From Pyrinomonadaceae bacterium (GTDB lineage: Bacteria; Acidobacteriota; Blastocatellia; Pyrinomonadales; Pyrinomonadaceae), in NCBI GenBank assembly GCA_025054715.1, contig JANWYH010000001.1, positions 246,001 to 310,000 on the forward strand: a stretch of DNA of 64,000 nt, given 5' to 3'. Made by a program: the position numbers and the translations under genes. This document shows positions 37,951 to 47,680 of the stretch, piece by piece (the stretch's first letter is position 1; the number at the start of each line of letters is the position of its first letter). The notes beneath the pieces were generated by a model. The model was not told the DNA's origin. It did not search any database and worked only from the letters and a program-made list of their open reading frames with translations.

Positions 37951-39097
37951 CTTGATTGGGAAATGATTCTACAACGGTCTCGATTTGTTCTGTCGAATGA
38001 ACTGCAATAGGTGCAAGTCTTATTCGACTCGTTCCAAGTGGAACGGTTGGCGGACGAATTGCAGGAGCATAAACTCCATGCTCTTCAAGCTGTTTTGCTA
38101 AATTAACCGCCTTTTCAGCTTCTCCTACAACGACGGCTAACATAGGTGCTTCATGGTGCCCTAAAATCTTGTAACCTTTTTGCTTTAGTTCTGTTGTCAG
38201 TTTTCTTCTGTAATTGCTAATTGAATGTCGTCGCCATTCTTCTTTTTGCGCTATTTTCAGTGCTTCTATGGCAGCTGCGGCTAGCGTAGGTGACAAGCCT
38301 GTGCTATAAATAAATGACCGCGCTCGTTGAATCAAAAACTCGATGAGCTTTTTGCTTCCCGTGACAAAGCCACCTTGAACGCCTAATGCTTTTGACAAAG
38401 TTCCTATTTGAATCGGAACACGATCTTCTAGCTTAAAGTATGAAACAGTGCCTTTTCCTTCTGGTCCAATTACACCTGTTCCATGAGCGTCATCCACTAT
38501 TAAAGTTGCGTCATACTTCTCGCAAACCCTTACAATATCTGACAATGGTGCTATATCGCCATCCATGCTGAAAACTCCGTCGGTTACGACAAAGCGTTCA
38601 CCACGGGATGGGTTTTCAGATAATTGTTTTTCAAGGTGATTAACGTCTAAATGCCGAAAGTATCGAATGTTTGCTCCAGAAAGGCGAGCACCATCGCGCA
38701 AGCTGGCGTGGACAAGCTCATCAAGATAAATATAATCTCGTGGCGTTGCGAGCGCTGTTAAAACACCTAAGTTTGCAGCGTATCCGCTTGAGAAAACAAG
38801 CGACGCTTCCGTTTGCTTAAATTCGGAAATTTTCTCTTCAAGCTCTTCATGGATTGGAAAGTTACCTGCAAGAAGACGCGATGCACCTGAACCTACACCC
38901 CATTTCTCTAAAGCTATTTTAGAAGCCTCTATGAGGCGGCGGTCGTTAGCTAGGCCAAGATAATCATTTGAAGCGAGGTTTATAAGTTTCTTTTGACCGA
39001 TTAGAATTTCGCCGTTTTTTCTCTTAACAGCTCGTAACTGTCGTTTTAGATGACGATTTTCGAGTCGGCGTAGTTTTTCATCTAGTTTTGATTGCAT
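37940..39097 (-). CDS. bioF: 8-amino-7-oxononanoate synthase
   Basis: PLP enzyme condensing a pimeloyl thioester with alanine to KAPA. Signatures: NLASNDYLGLA, SGASRLLAGN, VDDAHGTGVIGP, and the PLP lysine in GTLSKALG (about 238). The 385 residues are usual. It follows bioB by 5 nt and its stop lies inside the first codons of bioZ. The alpha-oxoamine synthase family also holds KBL and SPT, but the biotin context decides. Confidence 0.93.
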   Translation of the reverse strand: MQSKLDEKLRRLENRHLKRQLRAVKRKNGEILIGQKKLINLASNDYLGLANDRRLIEASKIALEKWGVGSGASRLLAGNFPIHEELEEKISEFKQTEASLVFSSGYAANLGVLTALATPRDYIYLDELVHASLRDGARLSGANIRYFRHLDVNHLEKQLSENPSRGERFVVTDGVFSMDGDIAPLSDIVRVCEKYDATLIVDDAHGTGVIGPEGKGTVSYFKLEDRVPIQIGTLSKALGVQGGFVTGSKKLIEFLIQRARSFIYSTGLSPTLAAAAIEALKIAQKEEWRRHSISNYRRKLTTELKQKGYKILGHHEAPMLAVVVGEAEKAVNLAKQLEEHGVYAPAIRPPTVPLGTSRIRLAPIAVHSTEQIETVVESFPNQDEN

Positions 39098-39102
39098 AGG
39101 AA

Positions 39103-40083
39103 CTAAAGCTGTGCAATAAGTCCCAAATCCTCAAGCATTTGCCAATCGTCTTCAGCCTTTTGTCCTTTTTCTGTTAGGTAGTCACCAAGGAAAAGGCTAT
39201 TTGCGATGAGCATAGCTAGAGGCTGGAGCGTTCGTAGATGAATTTCACGCCCAGCTGAGGCGCGTATCTCTGCCTTTGGATTTGTAAGGCGAAAAATGGC
39301 AAGCACGCGCAAACATCGCCAAGGAGTTAAAGTCTTTGTTGTTTTTCCATTGCCAAGCGGAGTTCCTTTGATTGGAATTAGAAAGTTTACCGGTATTGAT
39401 TCAGCCTCAAGTTCTCGTAGTGAATAAGCAAGATTAACTATTTCTTCATCTGACTCGCCCATGCCGATTATCACTCCGGAGCAAAGCGAAATGCCAGCTT
39501 GTTTGATCGTTTGAGCAGTTTGCACACGGTCGGCGTAGGTGTGGGTCCTTGTGATTTTATCATAGCGCTCGGCAGTTGTATTGATGTTATGGTTGTAGGC
39601 ATCTACGCCGGCTTCTTTGAGGAGCTTTGCCTTTGCCGGATCGTCAATTATTCCCATGCAAGCACAGATTTCAATTGGTATTTCGGCTTTAATTCGGCGT
39701 GTAGCTTCAGCTACTCGTTCTATGTCTCGCCAAGTCGGACCTCTCATCGCTGTAACGATGCAGAAGCGATTGGCTCCTTTGCTAAAAGCCTCGCGTGCTT
39801 TTTCGACGATTTCTTCAACACTCATCATCGGATAGCGATTGATCTGACTTTGAGCGTGACGCGATTGCGAGCAATAACCACAATCCTCAGGGCAATAGCC
39901 ACTTTTTGCATTCAGTAGCACATTAACTTTTACTCTATTGCCAAAAAATGCTCGGCGAACGCGCCATGCTGCATCTACAAGTAGCAGAGTTTCTTCATCT
40001 TCAAACCTCAATAGCGCAAGTGCTTCCTCGTATGTAGGTGGTTCGTTTTTGATAGCTCGTTCGACTATCTGATTTAGGTCCAT
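39103..40083 (-). CDS. bioB: Biotin synthase
   Basis: Radical SAM enzyme inserting sulfur into dethiobiotin. The radical SAM cluster motif is CPEDCGYC (CxxxCxxC, about 63), followed by SQSRHAQS, YNHNINTTAERY and the later INFL-type segment VNFLIPIKGTPLG. Length 326. It is first of the bio genes, 28 nt after the glyQS stop, with no separate promoter obvious, so biotin genes may be read from upstream. Confidence 0.95.
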   Translation of the reverse strand: MDLNQIVERAIKNEPPTYEEALALLRFEDEETLLLVDAAWRVRRAFFGNRVKVNVLLNAKSGYCPEDCGYCSQSRHAQSQINRYPMMSVEEIVEKAREAFSKGANRFCIVTAMRGPTWRDIERVAEATRRIKAEIPIEICACMGIIDDPAKAKLLKEAGVDAYNHNINTTAERYDKITRTHTYADRVQTAQTIKQAGISLCSGVIIGMGESDEEIVNLAYSLRELEAESIPVNFLIPIKGTPLGNGKTTKTLTPWRCLRVLAIFRLTNPKAEIRASAGREIHLRTLQPLAMLIANSLFLGDYLTEKGQKAEDDWQMLEDLGLIAQL

Positions 40084-40111
40084 AAGGAAAATCTATCAAG
40101 AAAAACTTTAA

Positions 40112-41518
40112 TTATCGAGTTTCTCCTAAGCGCTTTTTTAAATATTCCTTAAGCTGTGATACATTTACTCGTTCCTGCTCCCAAGTATCTCTATCTCGAA
40201 CAGTTACAGCGTTATCTTCGAGTGACTGATGATCAACGGTAATGCAAAATGGAGTTCCGATTTCATCTTGTCTTGCGTAGAGTTTACCAATTCCTGCCGT
40301 ATCATCATAAACGGCGCGGAAATCTCCCATCAAATCTTTTTTTATAGCTTTTGCCATCGAGACTATTTCTGGCTTGTTCTTAGCTAAAGGCAAAACGGCA
40401 ACCTTTATTGGTGCAAGTGCAGGATTTAACTTCAAAATGACGCGCTTTTCTCCCTTTTCGCTTATTTTTTCGGAGTAAGCATCCATCATTACGGCAAGGA
40501 CTGTGCGATTTACGCCTGCGGCAGGTTCGATGCAAAAGGGATAGAATCTTTCATTAGTCACAGGATCGAAATAGGACAAATCTTCGATAGAATCGGGATT
40601 TATTCTTTTTCCTCCTGAATCCAGCGCTTTTTTCGAGTGCTGTTTAAGGTCATAATCGGTTCTGTTTGCAATACCCATTAGCTCGTCAAATTGGGCTTCT
40701 TCTGTTTCTCTTTCGGGAAAGAAGCGATATAAGATGTCAACACATCGAACGGCATAATGAGCAAGTTCGTCTGATGTTTGCTCATGTAATCGAAGATTTT
40801 TCTCGCTTATTCCTAAGTCCTTGAACCATTGAAAGAATGCGTCAATCCATTCCTGATGAATCCGTGTGGCGTCTTTCGGATGGCAGAAATACTCCATTTC
40901 CATCTGTTCGAACTCGCGCATTCTAAAAATAAAGTTTCCGGGAGTAACTTCGTTTCGGAAAGACTTGCCTATCTGCGCAATCCCGAATGGAAGCTTGCGG
41001 CGCGTCGTATCGAGGACGTTTTTGAAGTTTATGAAAATACCTTGTGCTGTTTCGGGTCGAAGATAAACCAAAGCATTTGGGTCGTCCTCTGAAGAAACTG
41101 CGCCGATGGTAGTTCTAAACATCAGGTTGAACTGCCTCGGTTCGGTTAAGTCGCATTCCTTGCTTTCACCAACTGAAGCATCTGGTTGTTTTGGGCAGGC
41201 AAATTCTTTAAGCTTATCTGCTCGGAATCTGCCTTTGCAGTTACGGCAATCAACCAAAGGATCATGAAAGGTTGCTTCATGACCGCTGTATTTCCATACC
41301 AAGCGATTTTGTATTATGCAGGTGTCAATTCCTTCAATGTCATCTCGTTCATAGACCAACCAGCGCCACCATTTAGCTTTTATGTTATTGGCTAGCTCGA
41401 CGCCTAAGGGACCAAAATCCCAAGCACTGCTGAGTCCACCGTAAATCTCAGATGCAGGAAACACGAAGCCTCTACGTTTCGATAAATTAACTATGGTTTC
41501 GATGTTCGGAGCCGACAT
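40112..41518 (-). CDS. glyQS: Glycyl-tRNA synthetase (homodimeric type)
   Basis: Class II aminoacyl-tRNA synthetase of the single-chain, eukaryote/archaeal-like type (468 residues) rather than the alpha2-beta2 type. N-terminal RGFVFPASEIYGG, the CxxC ... C zinc-like part (DCRNCKGRF, KEFACPKQ), motif 2 FRNEVTPGNFIFRMREFEQME and motif 3 around AAGVNRTVLAVM are visible, with an anticodon-binding C-terminal domain. It lies 47 nt after tgt in a long minus-strand run. Confidence 0.95.
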   Translation of the reverse strand: MSAPNIETIVNLSKRRGFVFPASEIYGGLSSAWDFGPLGVELANNIKAKWWRWLVYERDDIEGIDTCIIQNRLVWKYSGHEATFHDPLVDCRNCKGRFRADKLKEFACPKQPDASVGESKECDLTEPRQFNLMFRTTIGAVSSEDDPNALVYLRPETAQGIFINFKNVLDTTRRKLPFGIAQIGKSFRNEVTPGNFIFRMREFEQMEMEYFCHPKDATRIHQEWIDAFFQWFKDLGISEKNLRLHEQTSDELAHYAVRCVDILYRFFPERETEEAQFDELMGIANRTDYDLKQHSKKALDSGGKRINPDSIEDLSYFDPVTNERFYPFCIEPAAGVNRTVLAVMMDAYSEKISEKGEKRVILKLNPALAPIKVAVLPLAKNKPEIVSMAKAIKKDLMGDFRAVYDDTAGIGKLYARQDEIGTPFCITVDHQSLEDNAVTVRDRDTWEQERVNVSQLKEYLKKRLGETR

Positions 41519-41565
41519 AACTGTAAAATTTGAATTTTACCAGTCAAGACTCGATTCAGAAAAAT

Positions 41566-42777
41566 TCAATTTTGACTTTCACGTCTTAAACCTTCAAGAG
41601 TTTTTCTTTTGAATTCGTTGAAATCACCTTTGATAATTGCTTGACGAGCCTGCCTCATCAAGTTTAGAAAGAATGCAAGGTTGTGATGAGAAATCAGAAT
41701 TGCCACAAGCATTTCGCCGGATTGATAAAGATGTCTCAGATAGGCTCTGCTGTAGCGAAGGCATACCGAGCAAGCACAGTTCGGGTCGAGTGGTTCAGAG
41801 TCGGTTGCATATTTTGCATTTCTGATGTTGATCTTGCCAAAAGAAGTAAAAGCGCTACCTGTTCGACCATTTCTCGTTGGCAGAACACAATCAAACATAT
41901 CAACGCCATGCGAAACCGCTTCAAGCAAATCTTCAGGCGTGCCGACGCCCATCAGATAACGAGGTTTATCTTCTGGCATTTGCGGAGCGATGAATTCTAA
42001 AATCTCATACATTACACTCTTCTCTTCACCAACGCTTAATCCACCGATTGCATAGCCGTCGAAGCCTATTTCGACGGTTCTGTCTAGACTTTCTTTTCTG
42101 AGTTGAAGGTAGCCTGCTCCTTGAATTATACCAAAGAGGGCTTGACGGCCGCTTAAATCTTGACAACTTATGAAACCGGTGTCTGCCCCTTCGTCTTGAA
42201 GCTCAAGAAATCTTTTTTTCGATCTTTCTGCCCAGTTAAGCGTAAGTTCTAAGCTTTTTCTTGCATTTTTGAAGTCAATCTTTCCGGGCGGGCATTCATC
42301 AAAAGCCATTACAATATCTGCTCCAAGTGCAGCTTGAATCTCCATTGAGATCTCAGGTGACAAAAATTTCCTGCTTCCGTCTATGTGAGAACGAAACTCT
42401 ACACCGTCTTCTCTAATTTTTCTGAGCTCGGCTAGACTAAAAACCTGAAAACCGCCTGAGTCCGTAAGTAACGATCTTTGCCACGATGAAAACTTATGAA
42501 GCCCGCCGCAAGCTCTTATAATTTCAATGCCAGGACGCAAAAAAAGATGATAAGTGTTGGCGAGAATTATCCTAGCATCAAGCTCATTTTCTAGACATTC
42601 AAAGCGTATGCCTTTTACTGTGCCTTGTGTTCCTACGGGCATGAAAACAGGGGTTTCTATGAGACTGCGTCTTGTTTGTAGAACTCCGGCGCGGGCGTTG
42701 CCGTCCTTGGATATTACTTGCCAGCTTATAGCCCTGCCTTTTTCGCTGCGAAATTGAGAACTCAACCGAGTGACCAT
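41566..42777 (-). CDS. tgt: tRNA-guanine transglycosylase
   Basis: Tgt exchanges guanine-34 for preQ1 in tRNAs with GUN anticodons. Motifs: TPVFMPVGTQGTVKG, LTDSGGFQVFSL with the catalytic Asp, LMGVGTPEDLLEAV, the nucleophile Asp in DCVLPTRNGR, and zinc ligands CACSVCLRYS ... H near 315-345. It is 403 residues, slightly long owing to N- and C-terminal extensions (start ATG 42777). The flanking genes yicC and glyQS also act on RNA. Confidence 0.95.
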   Translation of the reverse strand: MVTRLSSQFRSEKGRAISWQVISKDGNARAGVLQTRRSLIETPVFMPVGTQGTVKGIRFECLENELDARIILANTYHLFLRPGIEIIRACGGLHKFSSWQRSLLTDSGGFQVFSLAELRKIREDGVEFRSHIDGSRKFLSPEISMEIQAALGADIVMAFDECPPGKIDFKNARKSLELTLNWAERSKKRFLELQDEGADTGFISCQDLSGRQALFGIIQGAGYLQLRKESLDRTVEIGFDGYAIGGLSVGEEKSVMYEILEFIAPQMPEDKPRYLMGVGTPEDLLEAVSHGVDMFDCVLPTRNGRTGSAFTSFGKINIRNAKYATDSEPLDPNCACSVCLRYSRAYLRHLYQSGEMLVAILISHHNLAFFLNLMRQARQAIIKGDFNEFKRKTLEGLRRESQN

Positions 42778-42807
42778 TTAATGCCTTCGATTATAGCACG
42801 AAAAGAG

Positions 42808-43674
42808 CTACTCGACGTTTTGAACTTGTTCACGAATTTTTTCCGTTTCATTCTTTATGTCTAAGGCTAGTTGCTTGATGTTTATGTTTGTGGTTTTCGA
42901 TAAAATTGTATTTGCTTCTCGGTTAAGCTCCTGTGCTAGAAAGTCGAGTTTTTTGCCGATGTTTCGATCTTCTGAACTGATTATGCTTCGCATTTGAAGA
43001 ATATGGCTCTTAAGTCTCTCGTTTTCTTCACTTATATCTGACTTTTCTGCAATATAAGCGATTTCTTGAAAAAGACGTGCTTCATCTAGTTCAACAGAAA
43101 CTAACTCTGAAATTCTCTTTGATAGATACTGAAAATGGTCTTTCAGGGCTTCTTTTTTGATTTCGTCAATTCTCTGAGCTAAAAGCTCTATTTTATCAAG
43201 GCTTTTGGATATTACTTCTTCTGTAGCCTTTCCTTCTTGTTTTTGCATTTTTTCTAACTGTTTTAGAGCCTGGTCGAGTGTTTGAAAGACTGCCAAGCGA
43301 AACTGCTCGTCGATTTCTTCATTTGCCGGCAGGATGGCGTAAGGAAGTCGGGCTATAGTGTTTAGATCCATCGTGCCGTCAATCTTGTATTCCTCTTTTA
43401 TTTTGCTCATCACGCTTAAGAAACCTTCGATTAGAGAGTGATTTATTTCAAAGATAGTAGGCTTATTTTTTTTGTAGTTTATGCTGATCTCTACGGAGCC
43501 ACGCATCAATTTTTTAGCTACAGTTTTTCTTATTTCTGCTTCCAGAGAGTTAATTTCCTGAGGCATTTTCAGAACGATATTCAAGAATCTATTGTTTACG
43601 CTTTTTATTTCAACAAAGACATGATAGTTTTTATCCGCAAAAGAGCCTCTTCCAAATCCGGTCATTGAACGCAT
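42808..43674 (-). CDS. yicC: YicC-family endoribonuclease
   Basis: 288 residues with the diagnostic N-terminus [10 protein letters not shown] and the C-terminal RREANTILSKT-like motif (NREANTILSKTTNINIK in two overlapping parts, about 262-278). YicC proteins are structure-specific endoribonucleases that influence small-RNA turnover; some are annotated as stress-induced. I chose ATG 43674, which overlaps the purK stop (TGATG); a TTG one codon earlier is also open. The central region is a long coiled coil. Confidence 0.92.
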   Translation of the reverse strand: MRSMTGFGRGSFADKNYHVFVEIKSVNNRFLNIVLKMPQEINSLEAEIRKTVAKKLMRGSVEISINYKKNKPTIFEINHSLIEGFLSVMSKIKEEYKIDGTMDLNTIARLPYAILPANEEIDEQFRLAVFQTLDQALKQLEKMQKQEGKATEEVISKSLDKIELLAQRIDEIKKEALKDHFQYLSKRISELVSVELDEARLFQEIAYIAEKSDISEENERLKSHILQMRSIISSEDRNIGKKLDFLAQELNREANTILSKTTNINIKQLALDIKNETEKIREQVQNVE

Positions 43675-44816
43675 CAAAGTTTCTCCTGTGAGAGATTTCG
43701 TCGAGCCTGAACAACGGTTTTTAGAGCTACTTCGGGCGAATCTGCCAGTGCTGTAAGATGACCCATTTTTCTACGTGGACGAGCTTCAGTTTTTCCATAG
43801 ATGTGTAGCTTCAAGTTCGGGTGTTGTAGCGCTTTCGGCCAATCTGGTTCGCCATCTCGCCAAAGATCGCCGAGCAAGTTTGCCATAGCAGCAGGTTTAT
43901 ACATTTCGGTTGAGCCTAAATTTAAGCCACAAACAGCACGAAGTTGCTGTTCGAATTGCGACGTAACACAGGCATCAAAGGTAAGATGACCTGAGTTATG
44001 TGGTCTCGGTGCGATCTCATTAACGATAACTTTTTCATTCTTGGTTAAGAAAAATTCTACACAGAGAGTTCCAACGTAGTCGAAGATTTCGGCAATTGAT
44101 CGAGCGATTTCTATTGCTTCGGACTTAATCCGTTCCGAAATGGGTGAAGGCGCAAATGAAGTGTCCAATATGTGATCTTTATGTTTATTTTCTATTACGC
44201 CGTAGTGCGAGAAATTACCTTTTTGGTCACGGGCGCAAACAACCGATATTTCTTTCTGAAAGTCTATAAAAGCTTCCAAAATACCTTCTTGACCTTTCAG
44301 ATTTTGAAAGGCTTTTTCGATTTCTGCTGGAGAGTGGATTTTAGTTTGCCCTTTACCGTCATAACCGAATCCAGCAGTTTTGAGAACACAAGGAAAGCCA
44401 ATTTTTTCTGTGGCTGTATTCAGGTCTTCCAAAGTTTTGATGTGAAAAAAATCAGCATGAGGAAAGGCATTTCTGCGAAGGAAAGTTTTTTCTCGTAGTC
44501 GATTTTGTGTCGTGTAAAGGATTTCAGCCTTCGGGTGAACGTCGGCATATTTGGAGGCAATTTCAATGGCTTCTACCGGGACATTTTCAAATTCAAATGT
44601 TATTACGTCAACGCTTTTTGCAAATTCTCTTATGCTTGCACTGTCTAGATAGTCAGCAGTGGTTTCAATGTTCGCGACTTGACCGGTTGGCGTATCCTTA
44701 TCGGGCGAGAAGGTATGAACTCGATAACCCATTTTTCGGGCTTCTATGGCAAACATTCTGCCAAGCTGACCACTTCCAAAAATTCCTATTGTGGCACCGG
44801 GTAAAATCTGCTTCAT
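43674..44816 (-). CDS. purK: N5-carboxyaminoimidazole ribonucleotide synthase
   Basis: ATP-grasp enzyme of purine synthesis, converting AIR plus bicarbonate to N5-CAIR. N-terminal [38 protein letters not shown] and [12 protein letters not shown] (about 262) are all PurK signatures. It starts inside the end of purE (4-nt overlap) and its product is the PurE substrate, so the pair is coupled. Length 380 residues, usual. Confidence 0.96.
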   Translation of the reverse strand: MKQILPGATIGIFGSGQLGRMFAIEARKMGYRVHTFSPDKDTPTGQVANIETTADYLDSASIREFAKSVDVITFEFENVPVEAIEIASKYADVHPKAEILYTTQNRLREKTFLRRNAFPHADFFHIKTLEDLNTATEKIGFPCVLKTAGFGYDGKGQTKIHSPAEIEKAFQNLKGQEGILEAFIDFQKEISVVCARDQKGNFSHYGVIENKHKDHILDTSFAPSPISERIKSEAIEIARSIAEIFDYVGTLCVEFFLTKNEKVIVNEIAPRPHNSGHLTFDACVTSQFEQQLRAVCGLNLGSTEMYKPAAMANLLGDLWRDGEPDWPKALQHPNLKLHIYGKTEARPRRKMGHLTALADSPEVALKTVVQARRNLSQEKL

Positions 44817-45304
44817 TCTAGCCTTGATTCTAAAACTTCTTGGGTTTGATTTTGTCTGAAATTTTTGAGTTTTTTTCTAAGTTCTGGTCTTGAATTTGCT
44901 AGAATCGAAATAGCTAAAAGAGCAGCATTTTTGGCTCCAGCCGTCCCTATGGCAAGCGTTCCTACGGGAACTCCCGCAGGCATTTGAACGATAGAAAGCA
45001 GAGAATCTAAACCGCTTAAAGCTTTGCTTTGAATTGGCACGCCTAAGACGGGCAACACAGTCTGAGATGCACACATTCCGGGAAGATGTGCTGCTCCACC
45101 TGCACCTGCGATTATGACTTCGATCCCGCGTTCTTCTGCTGATTTTGCAAATTCAAAAAGTAAATCTGGTGTTCTGTGTGCCGATACAATCCTGCATTCA
45201 TGTGGAATATCGAATTTGCTTAAAATTTCAGAAGCTTCCCGCATGGTTTCCCAGTCGGATTTGCTTCCCATTATTACGGATACGAGTGGTTTTTCACCTG
45301 ACAT
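44813..45304 (-). CDS. purE: N5-carboxyaminoimidazole ribonucleotide mutase
   Basis: PurE shifts the carboxyl group of N5-CAIR to give [35 protein letters not shown] and [17 protein letters not shown] are the class I PurE signatures. 163 residues, normal. It opens the minus-strand run that ends with the biotin genes; a terminator hairpin separates it from fusA. Confidence 0.96.
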   Translation of the reverse strand: MSGEKPLVSVIMGSKSDWETMREASEILSKFDIPHECRIVSAHRTPDLLFEFAKSAEERGIEVIIAGAGGAAHLPGMCASQTVLPVLGVPIQSKALSGLDSLLSIVQMPAGVPVGTLAIGTAGAKNAALLAISILANSRPELRKKLKNFRQNQTQEVLESRLE

Positions 45305-45353
45305 AACAACAAAGCTTCATTTTGTTCTTATGAAGATTGGTTGTCAATATGTA

Positions 45354-45393
45354 AAAGCCATTCGAAGGACTGGGATGAATCCTGAATGGCTTT
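45354..45393 (-). terminator. Hairpin downstream of the EF-G-like gene
   Basis: AAAGCCATTC (45354-45363) pairs perfectly with GAATGGCTTT (45384-45393) around a 20-nt loop, starting 8 nt after the fusA-like stop. On the minus strand it ends GGCTTTTACAT, a short T tract. Probably the end of the fusA transcript before purE. Confidence 0.6.
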
Positions 45394-45400
45394 GTTTGAG

Positions 45401-47503
45401 TTAGTCTTCTTCTTGGGCTTTTATTCTTCCATCAGCACGTGCCTGTTCTACAACTTTCGGAACGAGATTAGCTGGTAAGAAGTCATAATGAGAAAATTGC
45501 ATGTGATATGAGCCTCTTGCTTGAGTTATTGAGTTTAGTTTGGATTGATAGTCGAGCATTTCAGCAAGAGGCACTTGAGCTTTGATTACTTGCTGTTTGC
45601 CACGCATTTCCATTCCTTGAACGCGCCCACGTCTTGAATTTAAGTCGCCTATAACGTCACCGGCAACTTCCGGCGGGCAGGAAACTTCAACGTCCATTAT
45701 CGGCTCAAGCAAGGCTGGTTTTGCCTTTTCCATAGCAGCACGAAAGGCTTTTCTGCCGGCCGCTCGAAAAGAGAATTCGTCTGAGTCAACGCTATGGTAA
45801 CTTCCGTCAATCAGAATTACTCTAAAGTCAACGACAGGATAACCAGCAATGGCGCCGGTTTGAGCCGCTTCGAGTATCCCTTTTTCAACTGCTGGGCGAA
45901 AGTTTTGTGGGATTGCACCACCGAAGATTTTATCAACGAATTCAAAACCAGCTCCTCGAGGCAGTGGTTCAAATATGCATTTGCAATCCCCATATTGACC
46001 GCGTCCGCCTGTTTGTTTTTTGTGTTTTCCTTGAACTTCGACTGTTTGAGTTATGGTTTCTTTGTAAGGCACTTTCGGAGGATGAAGCATGACTTCGACG
46101 TTGTATCGGCGTTTAAGCTTTGCAACTACGGTTTCGATGTGAAGCTGCCCCGTTCCGCTCAGTATAAATTCTTTGGTCTGCGGATCGCGTTCAAACTTTA
46201 GACTTGGGTCTTCTTCTAAGATTTTGTGCAAAGCAGATGAGATTTTTTCTTCGTCTGCTCTTGATTTTGGTTCAATTGCAAATGAAATTGCCGGTTCAGG
46301 ATAAGTCACTTTTGGATAGTAGATGACGTTTGCTTTATCGCATAGAGTATCGCCTGTTTGCGTATCTTTCAATTTGACAACAGCTACTATATCGCCTGTG
46401 TGAGCTTCGTTAATTTTTTCTAAGTTTTTGCCTTGAATGTAGTGTATCGAGCTTATTTTTTCTTGCGTGTCGCGAGTCGAATTGTAAACGATAGAATCAG
46501 GAAAAAGCTTCCCTGAAATTATTTTCACTAGGTTGATTCTTCCTGCAAACGGATCGGCAATGGTTCGGAAAACGTAGGCTGAAAAAGGCTCAGTATCGGA
46601 ATACTTGCGTTGAACGCGCTCGCCTTGTTCTTCTGGATTTGAAAAGCCGTATTCAGCTTCATGAGTAGCTGGATTTGGAGCAAACTCTACAATGTGATCT
46701 AACAGAATTGAAATTCCTACAAGCGTATTCGCTGAAACTGCATAAACCGGGCAAAGACGGCTATTTGCTATGGCCTTTGCAAGGTTCGGATATATGTCCT
46801 CGTCTTCTAAAGTTCCGTTTTCAAAATACTTTTCCAAGAGTGCGTCATCTGATTCAGCGACTAATTCAATTAGTCTTTCGCGCGTTTTGTCAACTATTTC
46901 TCTACCTTCAGAAGGTATCGGAATTTCTTTTGGTTTACCGTTTTGATCAAACTCATAGGCTTTCATGTGAACGACGTCAACAACACCTCTGAAATTTGCT
47001 TCCGCACCGATTGGTAAGGTGAAGGGAACGATTGAACGAGCAAAAGTTTGAGTTGCTGTATCAAGTGCATGACCGAAGTCAGCTCTTTCCTTGTCGAGTT
47101 TGTTTATGACCATGAAACGTGGCAGCAGGAATTCATTTGCGTATGCCCAAGTTTTTTCGGTTTGAACTTCTATTCCGTTTACCCCATCAACGACAACTAA
47201 TGCACAATCAGCGACTCGAAGAGCAGGTCTTGAATGTGCGACAAAAGCGGCGTATCCAGGTGTGTCCAACAAATTAAGCTTTACTCCTTTGTATTCCAAA
47301 TAAGCAAGATTTGTGTTTAGAGTGATTTTTCTCTCGATAGAGTCTTCTTCATAGTCAGTTACAGTTGTTCCTTCATCTACCTTTCCAAGGCGCGGGGTCA
47401 TTCCAGAAACATAAAGCATGGAACTAACTAGTTGAGTTTTGCCTGCGTCGCCGTGACCTATTAAGGCTAGATTTCTTATTTTTTCTGTGGAAAATACTTT
47501 CAT
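45401..47503 (-). CDS. fusA2: Elongation factor G-like GTPase (EF-G2 type)
   Basis: A 700-residue EF-G paralogue. The GTPase domain has an atypical P-loop GHGDAGKT (standard EF-G has GHVDHGKT), then LLDTPGY and NKLDKE. Domains II-V follow, with TGGRGQYGDCKCIFEPL and PVVDFRVILIDGSYH. The P-loop change is typical of the second EF-G group, whose roles include ribosome recycling or stress translation. No rpsL, rpsG or tuf is adjacent, which supports a paralogue rather than housekeeping fusA. An AGGAGA ribosome-binding site lies upstream. Confidence 0.85.
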   Translation of the reverse strand: MKVFSTEKIRNLALIGHGDAGKTQLVSSMLYVSGMTPRLGKVDEGTTVTDYEEDSIERKITLNTNLAYLEYKGVKLNLLDTPGYAAFVAHSRPALRVADCALVVVDGVNGIEVQTEKTWAYANEFLLPRFMVINKLDKERADFGHALDTATQTFARSIVPFTLPIGAEANFRGVVDVVHMKAYEFDQNGKPKEIPIPSEGREIVDKTRERLIELVAESDDALLEKYFENGTLEDEDIYPNLAKAIANSRLCPVYAVSANTLVGISILLDHIVEFAPNPATHEAEYGFSNPEEQGERVQRKYSDTEPFSAYVFRTIADPFAGRINLVKIISGKLFPDSIVYNSTRDTQEKISSIHYIQGKNLEKINEAHTGDIVAVVKLKDTQTGDTLCDKANVIYYPKVTYPEPAISFAIEPKSRADEEKISSALHKILEEDPSLKFERDPQTKEFILSGTGQLHIETVVAKLKRRYNVEVMLHPPKVPYKETITQTVEVQGKHKKQTGGRGQYGDCKCIFEPLPRGAGFEFVDKIFGGAIPQNFRPAVEKGILEAAQTGAIAGYPVVDFRVILIDGSYHSVDSDEFSFRAAGRKAFRAAMEKAKPALLEPIMDVEVSCPPEVAGDVIGDLNSRRGRVQGMEMRGKQQVIKAQVPLAEMLDYQSKLNSITQARGSYHMQFSHYDFLPANLVPKVVEQARADGRIKAQEED

Positions 47504-47680
47504 ACGGGGCAGAGTCTCCTTTCTTTCAAAACTTCAAGTTCGTGAAACTTATAGTTAATTTATATGAAACATTGCCTTTACACAAGCTGATAAACTCTTA
47601 TAGCAAAATTTGCTTCCTAAAATGTCCTATTGATTAAGTTTGATGATAGAATTTGGTAATAACGAAGGAGATCAAGAATA

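Noticed and set aside
44507-44821. 104-codon plus-strand frame
   Set aside because: Antisense shadow of purK.
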